A stretch of DNA of 64,000 bases from Hanstruepera ponticola (GCF_012931685.1 NZ_JABANC010000002.1:372001-436000), one strand, 5' to 3'; positions 27,938 through 37,653 are shown, counted from the first letter of the stretch. Numbers and translations are program-made. The notes: generated by a model not told the origin, from the letters alone.

Positions 27938-27945
27938 TACATTTG
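27938..27945 (+). promoter_or_regulatory. Probable -7 box of glycosyltransferase operon
   Basis: TACATTTG fits TAnnTTTG and lies 19 nt before the ATG at 27965. The -33 region has TTAG rather than TTG. Confidence 0.5.
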
Positions 27946-27964
27946 TAAAACCAACCCATTAAAT

Positions 27965-28681
27965 ATGGATTACGAATTTACTATTATTGTACCTGTATAT
28001 AATGAAGAAGACAACCTCCTTCGCGTTGAAAAAGAACTCCTTAAATATAGCGAAATAGCCAAAAAGAAAACTAAAATTCTTTTTGTAAATGATGGGTCAA
28101 AAGATGCCAGTCAAGACCTTATTGAAGACATTTCTAACAGACATGATAATTTCACTTTTATCAGTTTTGCTGAAAACAGAGGCTTGAGCGCTGCCATAAA
28201 AGCTGGTTTTGATCATGCTAATACTGAATTAGTTGGTTATATTGATTCTGACTTACAAACAGCACCTGAAGATTTTAATTTATTGTTAGAGCACATTGGT
28301 GAATACGATTTGGTAACTGGGGTAAGAGCAAATAGAAAAGATTCGTTTGTAAAGAACATGTCATCAACTATTGCCAATGGTATTCGCAGAGCCTTTACAA
28401 AAGATGGTATGGATGATACAGGTTGCCCTCTAAAAGTCATAAAAACAGATTATGCTAAACGCATTCCTATGTTCAAAGGTTTACATAGGTTTTTACCTGC
28501 TATGATATTATTACAAAATGGGAAAATCATTCAAGTTCCCGTACAGCATTTTCCGCGTGTTGCTGGTCAGGCTAAATTTGGTGTTTGGAATAGGCTAATT
28601 GGGCCCTTAATGGATTGCTTTGCCTATTTATGGATGAAAAAAAAATATATTAACTATTCCGTTGCAAAAAAGAGCGAATGA
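27965..28681 (+). CDS. Family 2 glycosyltransferase (DPM1/ArnC-like)
   Basis: A 238-aa GT-A enzyme without the C-terminal membrane helices of ArnC. Motifs are IIVPVYNEEDN (residues 7-17), VNDGSKD, and the metal-binding Y-I-D-S-D-L-Q (about 92-98). The C-terminus has the Q-V-P-V-x-H-x-P-R pattern typical of polyprenyl-phosphate sugar transferases. It probably transfers a sugar to undecaprenyl phosphate for use by the ArnT-like enzyme two genes downstream. Its last codon overlaps the next start (ATGA). Confidence 0.9.
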   Translation: MDYEFTIIVPVYNEEDNLLRVEKELLKYSEIAKKKTKILFVNDGSKDASQDLIEDISNRHDNFTFISFAENRGLSAAIKAGFDHANTELVGYIDSDLQTAPEDFNLLLEHIGEYDLVTGVRANRKDSFVKNMSSTIANGIRRAFTKDGMDDTGCPLKVIKTDYAKRIPMFKGLHRFLPAMILLQNGKIIQVPVQHFPRVAGQAKFGVWNRLIGPLMDCFAYLWMKKKYINYSVAKKSE

Positions 28682-29310
28682 GTAATTGGATAATATATAG
28701 CATTGGGTTTCTGGCTCAAATATTATTTTCCTCACGACTCATCATTCAATGGATTTATTCTGAAAAGCAAGGTCGCGTCATTACACCAACTATTTTCTGG
28801 ACTTTAAGTCTAATTGCATCATTTTTATTATTTGTTTATGGCTATTTACGGGATGATTTCGCCATAATGCTCGGTCAAGGCCTTACCTATTTCATCTATA
28901 TTAGAAATCTTCAGCTACAAAACAAATGGGATCAAATGCCAAAATGGTTGCAATGGTTTATTTTATTAGTGCCTTCTTTTATTATTATTTATTATTTTAA
29001 TAATAACAGTATTGATGTAGAAAAATTATTTAGAAATGATGCCATACCTTTGTGGCTATTAATTTTAGGAGTTATTTCGCAAATTGTATTTACATTGCGT
29101 TTTGTCTATCAATGGTTGTATTCCGAAAAACAAAAAGAGTCCTCTCTACCTATGGGCTTTTGGTCATTAAGTTTGATAGGTTCAATGCTAATTTTAACCT
29201 ATGCCTTTTTCAGAAAAGATCCTGTTTTATTTATCGGTCATATTTTAGGTGCTACCATTTATGTTAGAAATCTTTTTTTAATTTACAGATATGCTAAAGA
29301 AACTAGTTGA
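28678..29310 (+). CDS. Membrane protein with two tandem LABN domains
   Basis: A 210-aa membrane protein. The two halves (about 4-78 and 124-200) are repeats of the lipid-A-disaccharide synthase N-terminal-like (LABN) domain. Each has an R-x-x-x-Q-W-x-Y-S-E-K core: RLIIQWIYSEKQG in the first and RFVYQWLYSEKQK in the second, followed by F-W-(T/S)-L-S-L-I. Each half has about three membrane helices. Co-transcribed between a DPM1-like and an ArnT-like gene with overlaps at both ends, so it may help present or flip the lipid-linked sugar. That role is inferred only. Confidence 0.87.
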   Translation: MSNWIIYSIGFLAQILFSSRLIIQWIYSEKQGRVITPTIFWTLSLIASFLLFVYGYLRDDFAIMLGQGLTYFIYIRNLQLQNKWDQMPKWLQWFILLVPSFIIIYYFNNNSIDVEKLFRNDAIPLWLLILGVISQIVFTLRFVYQWLYSEKQKESSLPMGFWSLSLIGSMLILTYAFFRKDPVLFIGHILGATIYVRNLFLIYRYAKETS

Positions 29311-30922
29311 TTCATATCCTGTTTTAACGCTCTGCCTAATATTCCTCCTAATTTTACTTCCTAATTTGGAAGTGCTAGATGTGACAATTATGGAGGCTCG
29401 TAATTTTATTACAGCTCGTGAGATGTTAACGGATAACAATTGGCTTTTAACAACTATGAATGGAGAAGCACGATACGAAAAACCACCACTACCAACCTGG
29501 CTTACAGCTATTTCAGCAGCATTCTTTGGTGTAAAAAGCGTATTCGCTATGCGTCTTCCTGCTGCTTTATTTGTGATTTTACTAGTTGTTTTTGTATTTA
29601 AAATTTCACGAGGGCTAACCCAAAATAACACTTTTGCATTTAGAAATGCTCTGATAGCTGGTTCATCATTTTACATCATAGGAATTATTATTGAAGCACC
29701 TTGGGATATTTTTACTCATGGTTTTATGTGTGTTGCAATTTACTTTCTATTTCAATTTTTAGAGCAAAAGAAATTCCATGTGAAATATGCGTTTTTAGCA
29801 AGCTTATTTATAGGATGTTCATTTTTAAGTAAAGGTCCTGTTTCATTATATGCTTTACTCTTACCATTTTTGTTAGCGTATGGTTTTACTTTTAAGTATA
29901 AACCTTTACCCAAAAAACTCATTGCTATTGTTAGTATTTTAGTAATTAGTATTCTAATTGGAGGTTGGTGGTATCTATATGTTCGGGCCTATGATCCTGA
30001 AACCTTTGCTGCTATTACAGAAAAAGAAACGGGAAATTGGAGCAGTTACAACGTGAGACCATTTTATTATTATTGGAGTTTCTTTACGCAAAGTGGTATA
30101 TGGACCATTCCTGCATTTATTAGCTTAATATATCCTTATTTAAAGAGTAGAGTTAAAAACCTAAAGGCTTATCAGTTCAGTTTACTATGGACATTACTAG
30201 CGGTTATATTATTGTCGCTAATTCCAGAAAAAAAATCACGCTACTTGATGCCTGTTTTAATTCCGCTATCCATTAATATTAGCTTTTACATAAATTATCT
30301 AATTACAGAATTTAAAACTCTACAGGACAAACGCGAAACACTTCCTGTGTATTTTAATTTTGGTTTGATTGGTCTAATTGGAATCATCTATGCATTTATA
30401 GTTGGTTGGCTTTTGAAAGATTCTATGGAAGGCTACTTTTTGTATTTTATAATTTCTGGATTAATCCTTTTTGGAATTGGGATTTTAATTTTTAAGAATT
30501 TAAGAAAAAAAGAACTGTTAAATGTCTTTTACTTAACCTTTGGTTTATTTGCAACTTTACTTATTACTGCATTACCACTTAAAAATGCTCTAATAAGTGA
30601 TACTTACAAACCTATTTCAGAGTTAAAACAACAAAGTGACTTGAACTTATATCAGTTTAATTATATAGCGCCAGAAGTGATTTGGCAATATGGTGATAAG
30701 ATTCCTCCAATAAAATTAAAAGATGGCTCTATTGAATTCCCAAAAGAAGATACATTTGGTTTATTAGCTATTGGTATTAGTCCTAAGGATGCAGAATATC
30801 TACAATCCTTATATCAAATAGAAGAACAAGAGACTTTTGATTTAAACCAAGTTAGTTCAAATTCAAGGCAGTACAAAGAACGCTTACAAGCTAATTACTA
30901 CATTCTCACAAAACGACATTAA
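29291..30922 (+). CDS. ArnT-like glycosyltransferase, GT39/GT83 family
   Basis: A 543-aa integral membrane protein with about 11-13 helices. The first periplasmic loop has D-x-x-x-M-E-A-R (VTIMEARNFITAREML) and MNGEARYEKPPLPTWL, which matches the conserved Y-x-K-P-P-L motif of ArnT and related lipid-to-lipid or lipid-to-protein sugar transferases. It would use a polyprenyl-phosphate sugar made by the GT2 at 27965. The acceptor, perhaps lipid A or another surface lipid, is unknown. It overlaps the LABN gene by 20 nt and the convergent PAP2 gene by 4 nt. Confidence 0.9.
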   Translation: MLKKLVDSYPVLTLCLIFLLILLPNLEVLDVTIMEARNFITAREMLTDNNWLLTTMNGEARYEKPPLPTWLTAISAAFFGVKSVFAMRLPAALFVILLVVFVFKISRGLTQNNTFAFRNALIAGSSFYIIGIIIEAPWDIFTHGFMCVAIYFLFQFLEQKKFHVKYAFLASLFIGCSFLSKGPVSLYALLLPFLLAYGFTFKYKPLPKKLIAIVSILVISILIGGWWYLYVRAYDPETFAAITEKETGNWSSYNVRPFYYYWSFFTQSGIWTIPAFISLIYPYLKSRVKNLKAYQFSLLWTLLAVILLSLIPEKKSRYLMPVLIPLSINISFYINYLITEFKTLQDKRETLPVYFNFGLIGLIGIIYAFIVGWLLKDSMEGYFLYFIISGLILFGIGILIFKNLRKKELLNVFYLTFGLFATLLITALPLKNALISDTYKPISELKQQSDLNLYQFNYIAPEVIWQYGDKIPPIKLKDGSIEFPKEDTFGLLAIGISPKDAEYLQSLYQIEEQETFDLNQVSSNSRQYKERLQANYYILTKRH

Positions 30923-31494
30923 CGCATTCTAAATCGGTTTTGAAGGAATTTATCCAAACGATAAAACGCATAGCCTGAAAGCCCTCCAAATATCCATCCA
31001 CTCAAAACATCAAGAGGATAATGCACGCCAATATAAATACGGCTAAATCCCATACCAATTGCCCATACAATTAAAATATATAGTAAATATTTAAACCTAT
31101 AACGCAACATAAACCCAGCAAATATAGCAACTGCCATAGAGTTTGATGAATGCCCTGAAAAATATCCAAACTGACCACCACAATATGGTTTCACTAATCT
31201 AAACAACCCTTCTAGAGCTGGTTCATGGCAAGGTCTCAAACGAAGTACCAATACCTTTTTAAACAAATTAGCAATTTGGTCAGTAAAGGTTATCATTAAA
31301 GCAATGATGATAACGGTTAAAATAAATATTTTAGGATTTGGCATTTTGTATATCAAAAACAACAAAATGGCATACAATGGAATCCAGTAAAATTTAGTGG
31401 TATAAAACATCCAGAATCCATCCCAAGTAGTTGTTCCTAAATTATTGAGATATAAAAAAAGATCTGTATCTAATTGTACTAATTGTTCTAGCAT
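30919..31494 (-). CDS. PAP2 family lipid phosphatase
   Basis: A 191-aa membrane phosphatase with the three-part acid phosphatase signature: K-x6-R-P in KVLVLRLRPCHEP (about 75-87), S-G-H in FSGHSSNSM (about 112-120), and S-R-x5-H-x3-D in SRIYIGVHYPLDVLSG (about 156-171). About five helices. Candidate substrates are undecaprenyl diphosphate or lipid A phosphates. The preceding minus-strand gene ends 2 nt before its start. Confidence 0.93.
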   Translation of the reverse strand: MLEQLVQLDTDLFLYLNNLGTTTWDGFWMFYTTKFYWIPLYAILLFLIYKMPNPKIFILTVIIIALMITFTDQIANLFKKVLVLRLRPCHEPALEGLFRLVKPYCGGQFGYFSGHSSNSMAVAIFAGFMLRYRFKYLLYILIVWAIGMGFSRIYIGVHYPLDVLSGWIFGGLSGYAFYRLDKFLQNRFRMR

Positions 31495-31496
31495 AA

Positions 31497-31724
31497 CTAT
31501 TCTTCGTAGCGTTCTACTTCCCTATCGTAGAATTTATTGGCTTGTTCAATTAAATTTTCAGCTTCTGTTTCCAGTTCACGTTGATCGTGTTGATCGAAAT
31601 CTTCAAGCCATTCCACTTCATCATTTTCAAGATTAATAATAAATCTTGGAAATTCGGTATGTATCACATAAATAGCGTCTGGATAATCGGTATTATCGCC
31701 TAAAATAAATTTAGGAAGTTCCAT
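31497..31724 (-). CDS. Small acidic conserved hypothetical protein
   Basis: A 75-aa acidic protein from MELPKFILGDNTDYPDAIYV. I recognise this as a flavobacterial hypothetical whose function is unknown. The start at 31724 is preferred because relatives begin there as I recall; ATGs at 31733 and 31736 are possible. It overlaps the end of the MATE gene by 14 nt and sits 2 nt before PAP2, so the three form one operon. The C-terminal half is helical and charged. Confidence 0.72.
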   Translation of the reverse strand: MELPKFILGDNTDYPDAIYVIHTEFPRFIINLENDEVEWLEDFDQHDQRELETEAENLIEQANKFYDREVERYEE

Positions 31725-33096
31725 GTTTTGCATCAATTAACTTTTTAGTTAAATAATTAAATCTAATATACAATAAAATAGCAGCAGTAGTCAAACCAGC
31801 TAACAATCCAAGCCAGATTCCAAAACTACCCAAACTATCAGCTTTCCCAAAATAAATACTGATTGGAAACCCAATAATCCAATACGAAATAAACGTAATT
31901 ATTGTTGGTATTTTCACATCTTGTAAACCACGTAGTGCTCCTAATACAACAACTTGAATACTATCACTTATTTGAAATATTGCGGCAGCAATTAACAATT
32001 TAGAGGCTATAGCCATTACTTCAGTATTATCAACAGCATTCAATAAATCGTTTTGATCCAAATATAATTTTGGTAATTCATTATGAAATGCAAAAAACAA
32101 TAATCCGAATAAAATAGCAAATAAGGTTCCCATTAAAAACAGTGAAAACGCAATACGCCTTAATTCAAAATAATTTTGTAATCCCTTTTGATTACCAACC
32201 CTAATCATAGATGCAACACTTAAACCCATTGCCACCATAAACGTCATGGAAGATAAGTTTAAAGCAATTTGATTAGCCGCTTGAGCATTCTTACCCAATA
32301 AGCCACTTAACCAAATGGCTGCGGTAAAAATAGCTACCTCAAAAAACATTTGCATGGCACTTGGAGATCCTAAATTCATTAGTTTTTTAATCATGCTTGA
32401 ATTCAATACAAAGAATTTAATATGTGTTACAAAGGCTTTAGACTTCTCATGACCTTTTAAAAGCCACCATAAAAAGGCGACCATTACAAACCTTGAAATT
32501 AAAGTACCATAGGCAGCACCAACGATTCCTAATTGCGGGAAACCTAGTTTTCCAAAAATCAAAACATAGTTTAATACCACATTAACAATATTGGCAATCA
32601 AGGTTGCATACATAGGGTAGCGCGTCATCGATAAGCCATCACTAAACTGCTTAAAAGCCTGAAAAACTACCAAAGGAATTAATGAAAAAGCTACTAAATC
32701 TAAATATGGAATGGCCAGTTTCACAACTTCATCAGGTTGTTTCATGAGGTACATTAACGGCTTTGCAAAAAACACCATTAGAAATAATAGAATTCCTAAA
32801 ATAGTACAGAGAAACAAGCCATGTTTAAATGCTGATTTTCCAGACGCAAAATTATTTTCTGCATCTGCTTCCGCAACCAAAGGTGTAATGGCTGTTGAAA
32901 AACCAATACCCAATGACATAGCTATAAACATAAAACTATTACCAAGGGATACGGCTGCCAATTCAGCTGTACCTAATTGACCTACCATAATATTATCAAC
33001 AAAACTCACAAAGGTATGACCTAGCATGCCGAGCATGACTGGTGAAGCTAATTGCCAATTATATTTAAACTCTTTGGTATAGTTGCTCAAAACCAT
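31711..33096 (-). CDS. MATE family efflux transporter (NorM-like)
   Basis: A 461-aa transporter with 12 predicted helices in two homologous MatE halves. The N-terminal half carries LASPVMLGMLGHTFVSFVDN and IMVGQLGTAELAA, the usual MATE pattern. Members exchange Na+ or H+ for drugs or metabolites. I prefer the start at 33096 over 33114 because a TACTTTTG -7-like box (33101-33108, minus) lies between them, leaving almost no leader. Confidence 0.93.
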   Translation of the reverse strand: MVLSNYTKEFKYNWQLASPVMLGMLGHTFVSFVDNIMVGQLGTAELAAVSLGNSFMFIAMSLGIGFSTAITPLVAEADAENNFASGKSAFKHGLFLCTILGILLFLMVFFAKPLMYLMKQPDEVVKLAIPYLDLVAFSLIPLVVFQAFKQFSDGLSMTRYPMYATLIANIVNVVLNYVLIFGKLGFPQLGIVGAAYGTLISRFVMVAFLWWLLKGHEKSKAFVTHIKFFVLNSSMIKKLMNLGSPSAMQMFFEVAIFTAAIWLSGLLGKNAQAANQIALNLSSMTFMVAMGLSVASMIRVGNQKGLQNYFELRRIAFSLFLMGTLFAILFGLLFFAFHNELPKLYLDQNDLLNAVDNTEVMAIASKLLIAAAIFQISDSIQVVVLGALRGLQDVKIPTIITFISYWIIGFPISIYFGKADSLGSFGIWLGLLAGLTTAAILLYIRFNYLTKKLIDAKHGTS

Positions 33097-33207
33097 GAGG
33101 CAAAAGTAGTGCATTACTTTTGGTTTTATACCGTAAAATTTTACAGATTAACAAAGTCTTAAGACAGGTGATTATCAGTAATTATTATCTTGTTTAAAAG
33201 TTCTACT

Positions 33208-34134
33208 ATGAAACATATTTATTTCTCTATTTTCTGTTTGTTCTGTTTATTTGGCAATTCTCAAGAAATGCCTATACCGTTTGCATCTGATATAACCTCT
33301 GAATTTCCAAATGTTCGTGATATTGCTATTTCACCAAATGGTAATGAAATGATGTTTACGGCACAAAGTGTCATGGGAAACTTATCGGTTATAATATCGG
33401 TAACAAAAGAAAATAATATTTGGAACAAGCCTCAAGTAGCGTCATTTTCAGGAATGCATTTTGATTTAGAGCCATTCTTTTCGCATGATGGTTTAAAACT
33501 TTATTTTGTTTCCACTCGACCACTTAATCAAATCGAAACACAACCCAAAGATTTTGATATTTGGTATGTTGAACGTGCAAATCTCAAAGCGCCTTGGTCT
33601 ACACCAAAAAATTTGGGAAGTCCCATAAATACTGAACATGGGGAATTCTACCCTTCAATAGCAAATAATGGTAACTTTTATTTTACGAGAGATGACACGA
33701 CTAAAAACCGAAAGGATGATATTTACGTCAGTAAATTATTAAATGGTACATATCAAGAACCGGAAGCTTTACCTGAAACCATTAATACAGAAAGTTATGA
33801 GTACAATGCTTTTATTGCACCAGATGAATCGTATTTACTTTTTGGCGGCTACAATAGAAAAGACGGATTGGGAAGTGGTGATATTTACATCAGCAGACTA
33901 ACCAAAAATGGATGGGAGCAAGCCGAAAATTTAGGCCCTAATATTAATTCAGATAAAATGGATTATTGTCCATTTGTAAAAGATAACACGCTTTATTTTA
34001 CAAGTAAGCGTGACCACACGAAAGTTGATCACAAACAACCTTTAAATTTAGAAACATTATTAAGGGAATTCAATAAAGCTGATAATGGCTCTAGCCGATT
34101 ATTTAAAATAAAAACAGTTACTTTTGCCGAATAA
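33208..34134 (+). CDS. Exported PD40/WD40-like beta-propeller protein
   Basis: A 308-aa protein starting MKHIYFSIFCLFCLFGNSQE with a signal peptide (about 1-18). Then come four or more TolB/PD40 blades: RDIAISPNGNEMMFTA, EPFFSHDGLKLYFVS, FYPSIANNGNFYFTR, YNAFIAPDESYLLFGG and YCPFVKDNTLYFTSKR. No enzymatic motif is visible. The ORF can extend upstream to a TTG at 33190, but the signal peptide supports 33208. It precedes a TonB-type receptor by 67 nt. Confidence 0.83.
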   Translation: MKHIYFSIFCLFCLFGNSQEMPIPFASDITSEFPNVRDIAISPNGNEMMFTAQSVMGNLSVIISVTKENNIWNKPQVASFSGMHFDLEPFFSHDGLKLYFVSTRPLNQIETQPKDFDIWYVERANLKAPWSTPKNLGSPINTEHGEFYPSIANNGNFYFTRDDTTKNRKDDIYVSKLLNGTYQEPEALPETINTESYEYNAFIAPDESYLLFGGYNRKDGLGSGDIYISRLTKNGWEQAENLGPNINSDKMDYCPFVKDNTLYFTSKRDHTKVDHKQPLNLETLLREFNKADNGSSRLFKIKTVTFAE

Positions 34135-34201
34135 AAACAGCATGGTCTGTTTATTTATTTAATATCACCTATTTATTATTGTTTTTACCTGTTCCAGCTA
34201 T

Positions 34202-36577
34202 ATGAATACATATTTCAATTATACGCTTTTCACCATTTTATTGATCCTAAACTGTAGTTTTAGTTTTGCACAGAACCAAGAAATTGTGGTTAGGGGTTCA
34301 TTGGTTGAAGAAGAAAGTAATCAACCCATGCCCTATGCTACCGTTGCTATTTATAACGCATCCTCAAAGTCCATTATATCAGGAACTACAACAGATGACT
34401 TTGGTAAATTCGAAACTACAATCCCTAATAAAGACGTGTATTTTGAAATTAGTTTTATGGGTTACGAAACCAAAACCATTTCTACATTTTCGGTTGCAGA
34501 TGGCACTGCGAATTTAGGGACAATAACATTGGCTCCAGATAGTCAAGCACTTGATGAAGTGGTGTTAACTGGTGAAGTTTCAAAAACAGTTTTTAAATTA
34601 GATAAACGTGTGTTTAATGTTGGAAAAGACATAAGTAGTACTGGTGTTAGTGCCCTTGAGGTTTTAAACAATGTACCTTCGGTTAATGTGAGTATTGAAG
34701 GCGAAGTTAGTCTGCGTGGCAGTGGTGGTGTACAAATTTTAATTAATGGTAAACCGTCTATATTGGCTGATCAATCAGGGAATGCACTTGGCACTATAAC
34801 AGCCGATATGATTGAAAGCATTGAAGTTATTACTAATCCATCAGCAAAATATGAAGCTTCGGGTACTTCTGGAATACTCAATATCATCTTAAAAAAGGAA
34901 GAAAAGCAAGGCTGGAATGGTTCAATATCTGCCAATACCGGAATACCTGACAATCACAGTATTGGTGGCAGTATCAATCGTAGGACTGAAAAATTCAACC
35001 TATTTACACAATTTGGTGCAGGATATCGCTCCCTGCCAAGAGACAATGAAGCCATTAACTATAATCTTATTAATGATGAAACGGTATTTAGCAATGGAGA
35101 AGAATTTAGAAATGAAACCTTTTTCAATATCACACTAGGGACCGATTATCATTTAAATGAATACAATGTATTTACACTATCCGGGAATTTTGCCTATGAA
35201 ATTGAAGACCAGCCCTCTGAAACTAATTTTAGTTTTTTTGAGGGTAATAATTTAATTTCCCGCTGGGTGCGTGAAGAGACTACCGAAGCCACAAACCCGA
35301 AATGGCAATACGAATTTAACTGGAAAAAAACCTTTCAGAACAATGAAGACCATTCGTTTCAGTTAAGTGCTTTGGGAAGCTTTTTTGGGAAAGACCAATC
35401 GTCACTATTTACAGACACAACTATTGAAGGCGAAGACCAAAATAGCAATCAGCGTACCGCTACCGAATTTCAACAAGCGGATTATACGTTTAAAGCAGAT
35501 TACGTAAATCCAATTAATGAACTATTCACTATAGAAACCGGTTTACAATATGTTATCAATGATGTAGGTAACGATTTTGAAGTTGAAGATTTAATAAATG
35601 GCTCTTATGTCATCAATGAAAACTTAACTAATAATTTTGAATGGAATCAAAAAGTATTAGGTGTTTATGCAACAGGTGCTTATGAAAATGACACTTGGGG
35701 TTTAAAACTAGGTCTGCGTATTGAAAATACAGACCTCAACACGTTACTCACTAATACCAATGAAGCCAATGCGCAAAACTTCACCAATTTGTTCCCTTCG
35801 TTTCATACCTCGTATAAAGTGAGTGAAGGTTTTTCGCTTCAAGCCGGTTATTCCAGACGTATTTTTAGACCACGATTATGGGACCTAAATCCGTTTTTTA
35901 ACATTAGAAACAATTTTAATGTAAGAGTAGGTAATCCAAACCTACAGCCAGAATTCACGGATTCTTATGAGTTAACCAGTATATACAAAATTGGTAAAGC
36001 CTCATTAAGTTCCAGTCTATACCATAGATACACAACAGATGTTGTTGAGCGTGTTTCGTATTCTGAAGATAACGTCGTGATAACACGGCCTGAAAATATT
36101 GGAACAAACGCCACTATTGGTTTTGAAACCAACGGAAAATATAGTCCCACAAAATGGTTGACCTTAACTGGTGATTTTAACTTCAATTATTTTGACCGAA
36201 AGGGAACATTTGAAGACCAAATTTTTGATTTTACCGGTAATCAGTGGTCAACCCGATTGGGTTCTAAAATAGGGTTTCCAGCAGATATTGATTTAGAATT
36301 AACAGGAAATTATCAATCGGGATTTGAAACCGTACAAGGTGAACAAAGTGGTTACGCTTTTCTGGATTTAGGACTTCGTAAAAAAATATTTAAAGGAAAA
36401 ATTGTAGCAAATTTAGGTATAAGAGATCTTTTTGCCTCTCGAATTGATGAACGATTTGTAACACAACCGACTTTTGAAACTTATAACTACAGTTTGCGCG
36501 GACGCTTTGTTACTTTTGGCATCAGTTATGGCTTTGGTAAAGGTGAGGCTATGACTTATTCAGGCAGAAGACGTTGA
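34202..36577 (+). CDS. TonB-dependent receptor-like outer-membrane protein (CarboxypepD_reg, plug, OMP_b-brl_3)
   Basis: A 791-aa outer-membrane protein. Signal peptide about 1-23; CarboxypepD_reg-like domain about 29-113 (VRGSLVEEESNQPMPYATV); plug about 125-225 with VSLRGSGGVQILINGKPS and a TADMIESIEVITNPSAKYEA stretch; then a long beta-barrel typical of the Bacteroidota outer membrane beta-barrel family. No SusD partner gene is adjacent, so it is not a standard polysaccharide utilisation pair. The ligand is unknown. Confidence 0.92.
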   Translation: MNTYFNYTLFTILLILNCSFSFAQNQEIVVRGSLVEEESNQPMPYATVAIYNASSKSIISGTTTDDFGKFETTIPNKDVYFEISFMGYETKTISTFSVADGTANLGTITLAPDSQALDEVVLTGEVSKTVFKLDKRVFNVGKDISSTGVSALEVLNNVPSVNVSIEGEVSLRGSGGVQILINGKPSILADQSGNALGTITADMIESIEVITNPSAKYEASGTSGILNIILKKEEKQGWNGSISANTGIPDNHSIGGSINRRTEKFNLFTQFGAGYRSLPRDNEAINYNLINDETVFSNGEEFRNETFFNITLGTDYHLNEYNVFTLSGNFAYEIEDQPSETNFSFFEGNNLISRWVREETTEATNPKWQYEFNWKKTFQNNEDHSFQLSALGSFFGKDQSSLFTDTTIEGEDQNSNQRTATEFQQADYTFKADYVNPINELFTIETGLQYVINDVGNDFEVEDLINGSYVINENLTNNFEWNQKVLGVYATGAYENDTWGLKLGLRIENTDLNTLLTNTNEANAQNFTNLFPSFHTSYKVSEGFSLQAGYSRRIFRPRLWDLNPFFNIRNNFNVRVGNPNLQPEFTDSYELTSIYKIGKASLSSSLYHRYTTDVVERVSYSEDNVVITRPENIGTNATIGFETNGKYSPTKWLTLTGDFNFNYFDRKGTFEDQIFDFTGNQWSTRLGSKIGFPADIDLELTGNYQSGFETVQGEQSGYAFLDLGLRKKIFKGKIVANLGIRDLFASRIDERFVTQPTFETYNYSLRGRFVTFGISYGFGKGEAMTYSGRRR

Positions 36578-36592
36578 TGCCTATATAATTTT

Positions 36593-37534
36593 TCAGAGCT
36601 TATTGACGTATTGCTTGGCCATCTCAAATTCCAGCATCATGTCTTCTATAATTTGAGCTGCTGGTTTAATGTCGTGAATTAATCCAGCTATTTGACCAAT
36701 TTCTAATTCACCATCGTCTAAATCACCTTCAAACATTCCCCTTTTTGCTCGTGCTCTACCTAATAACTCTTTTAATTGCTCAATTGAAGGAGCCGTTTTA
36801 TACAATTCTTGAACCTCATTAAAGAATTTATTTTTGACCAATCTAACTGGAGCTAATTCTTTTAATGTCAATTGGGTATCGCCTTCTTTGGCATTTACAA
36901 CCACTTGCTTAAATGCTTGATGCGCTGAACTCTCTTGGCTTGCCACAAATCGACTTCCAGCCTGAACAGCATCGGCTCCCAATACCATAGCTGCCAACAT
37001 AGCTTGTCCTGTCGCTATTCCTCCAGCTGCTATTAAAGGAATTTCTAATTGTTCTTTTACCATAGGTATTAAAGTCAATGTTGTTGTTTCATCACGACCA
37101 TTATGCCCACCTGCTTCAAAACCTTCAGCCACAACTGCATTAACACCGGCTTCTTGTGCTTTTAAAGCAAACTTCACACTACTAACAACATGCACAACTA
37201 TAATACCCTTTTCTTGTAACCATGTGGTCCATGTTTTTGGATTACCGGCAGACGTGAAGACTATTTTCACATCTTCTTCAACAATAATACCCATGATTTC
37301 CTGAATATTTGGATACAGCATGGGTACATTCACACCAAATGGTTTATTGGTAGCTTGCTTACATTTTTGAATATGTTCTCGCAAGACATCTGGATACATA
37401 CTTCCAGCACCAATTAAACCTAAAGCACCTGCGTTACTAGCCGCCGAAGCCAAGCGCCAGCCTGAATTCCATATCATACCAGCTTGAATGATTGGATATT
37501 GTATATTGAAGAGTTCGGTTATTCTATTTTGCAT
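36593..37534 (-). CDS. Nitronate monooxygenase / FabK-like FMN enzyme
   Basis: A 313-aa TIM-barrel flavoprotein. Visible elements are PIIQAGMIW at the start, GALGLIGAGSM, VVAEGFEAGGHNGRDE (FMN and substrate loop with His), IAAGGIATGQ and GADAVQAGSRF (phosphate-binding). The family includes nitronate monooxygenases and the enoyl-ACP reductase FabK; sequence alone does not settle which. Upstream between 37535 and 37658 are two dispersed repeats. Confidence 0.88.
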   Translation of the reverse strand: MQNRITELFNIQYPIIQAGMIWNSGWRLASAASNAGALGLIGAGSMYPDVLREHIQKCKQATNKPFGVNVPMLYPNIQEIMGIIVEEDVKIVFTSAGNPKTWTTWLQEKGIIVVHVVSSVKFALKAQEAGVNAVVAEGFEAGGHNGRDETTTLTLIPMVKEQLEIPLIAAGGIATGQAMLAAMVLGADAVQAGSRFVASQESSAHQAFKQVVVNAKEGDTQLTLKELAPVRLVKNKFFNEVQELYKTAPSIEQLKELLGRARAKRGMFEGDLDDGELEIGQIAGLIHDIKPAAQIIEDMMLEFEMAKQYVNKL

Positions 37535-37554
37535 ATTATTGATTTTATGGAAGA

Positions 37555-37588
37555 TTTCTCGACTACACTTCGAGTTGCCTTAATGACC
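37555..37588. repeat. Dispersed repeat, TTTCTCGACT...CGAG type
   Basis: TTTCTCGACTACACTTCGAG followed by TTGCCTTAATGACC. This resembles a common flavobacterial intergenic repeat and the decayed copy at 2495-2548 read on the minus strand. Located upstream of the nitronate monooxygenase-like gene. Confidence 0.5.
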
Positions 37589-37629
37589 ACGCTCGAATTG
37601 ACATGTTCAAAAGTAAGAAAATGAATTTA

Positions 37630-37653
37630 GATTCCTGCCTTCGCAGGAATGAC
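37630..37653. repeat. Palindromic repeat ATTCCTGC-CTTC-GCAGGAAT
   Basis: A perfect 8-bp stem ATTCCTGC / GCAGGAAT with loop CTTC, followed by GAC. This GATTCCTGCCTTCGCAGGAATGAC form is dispersed in many genomes. It ends 6 nt from the mnmA stop codon and could also work as a weak terminator. Confidence 0.65.
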
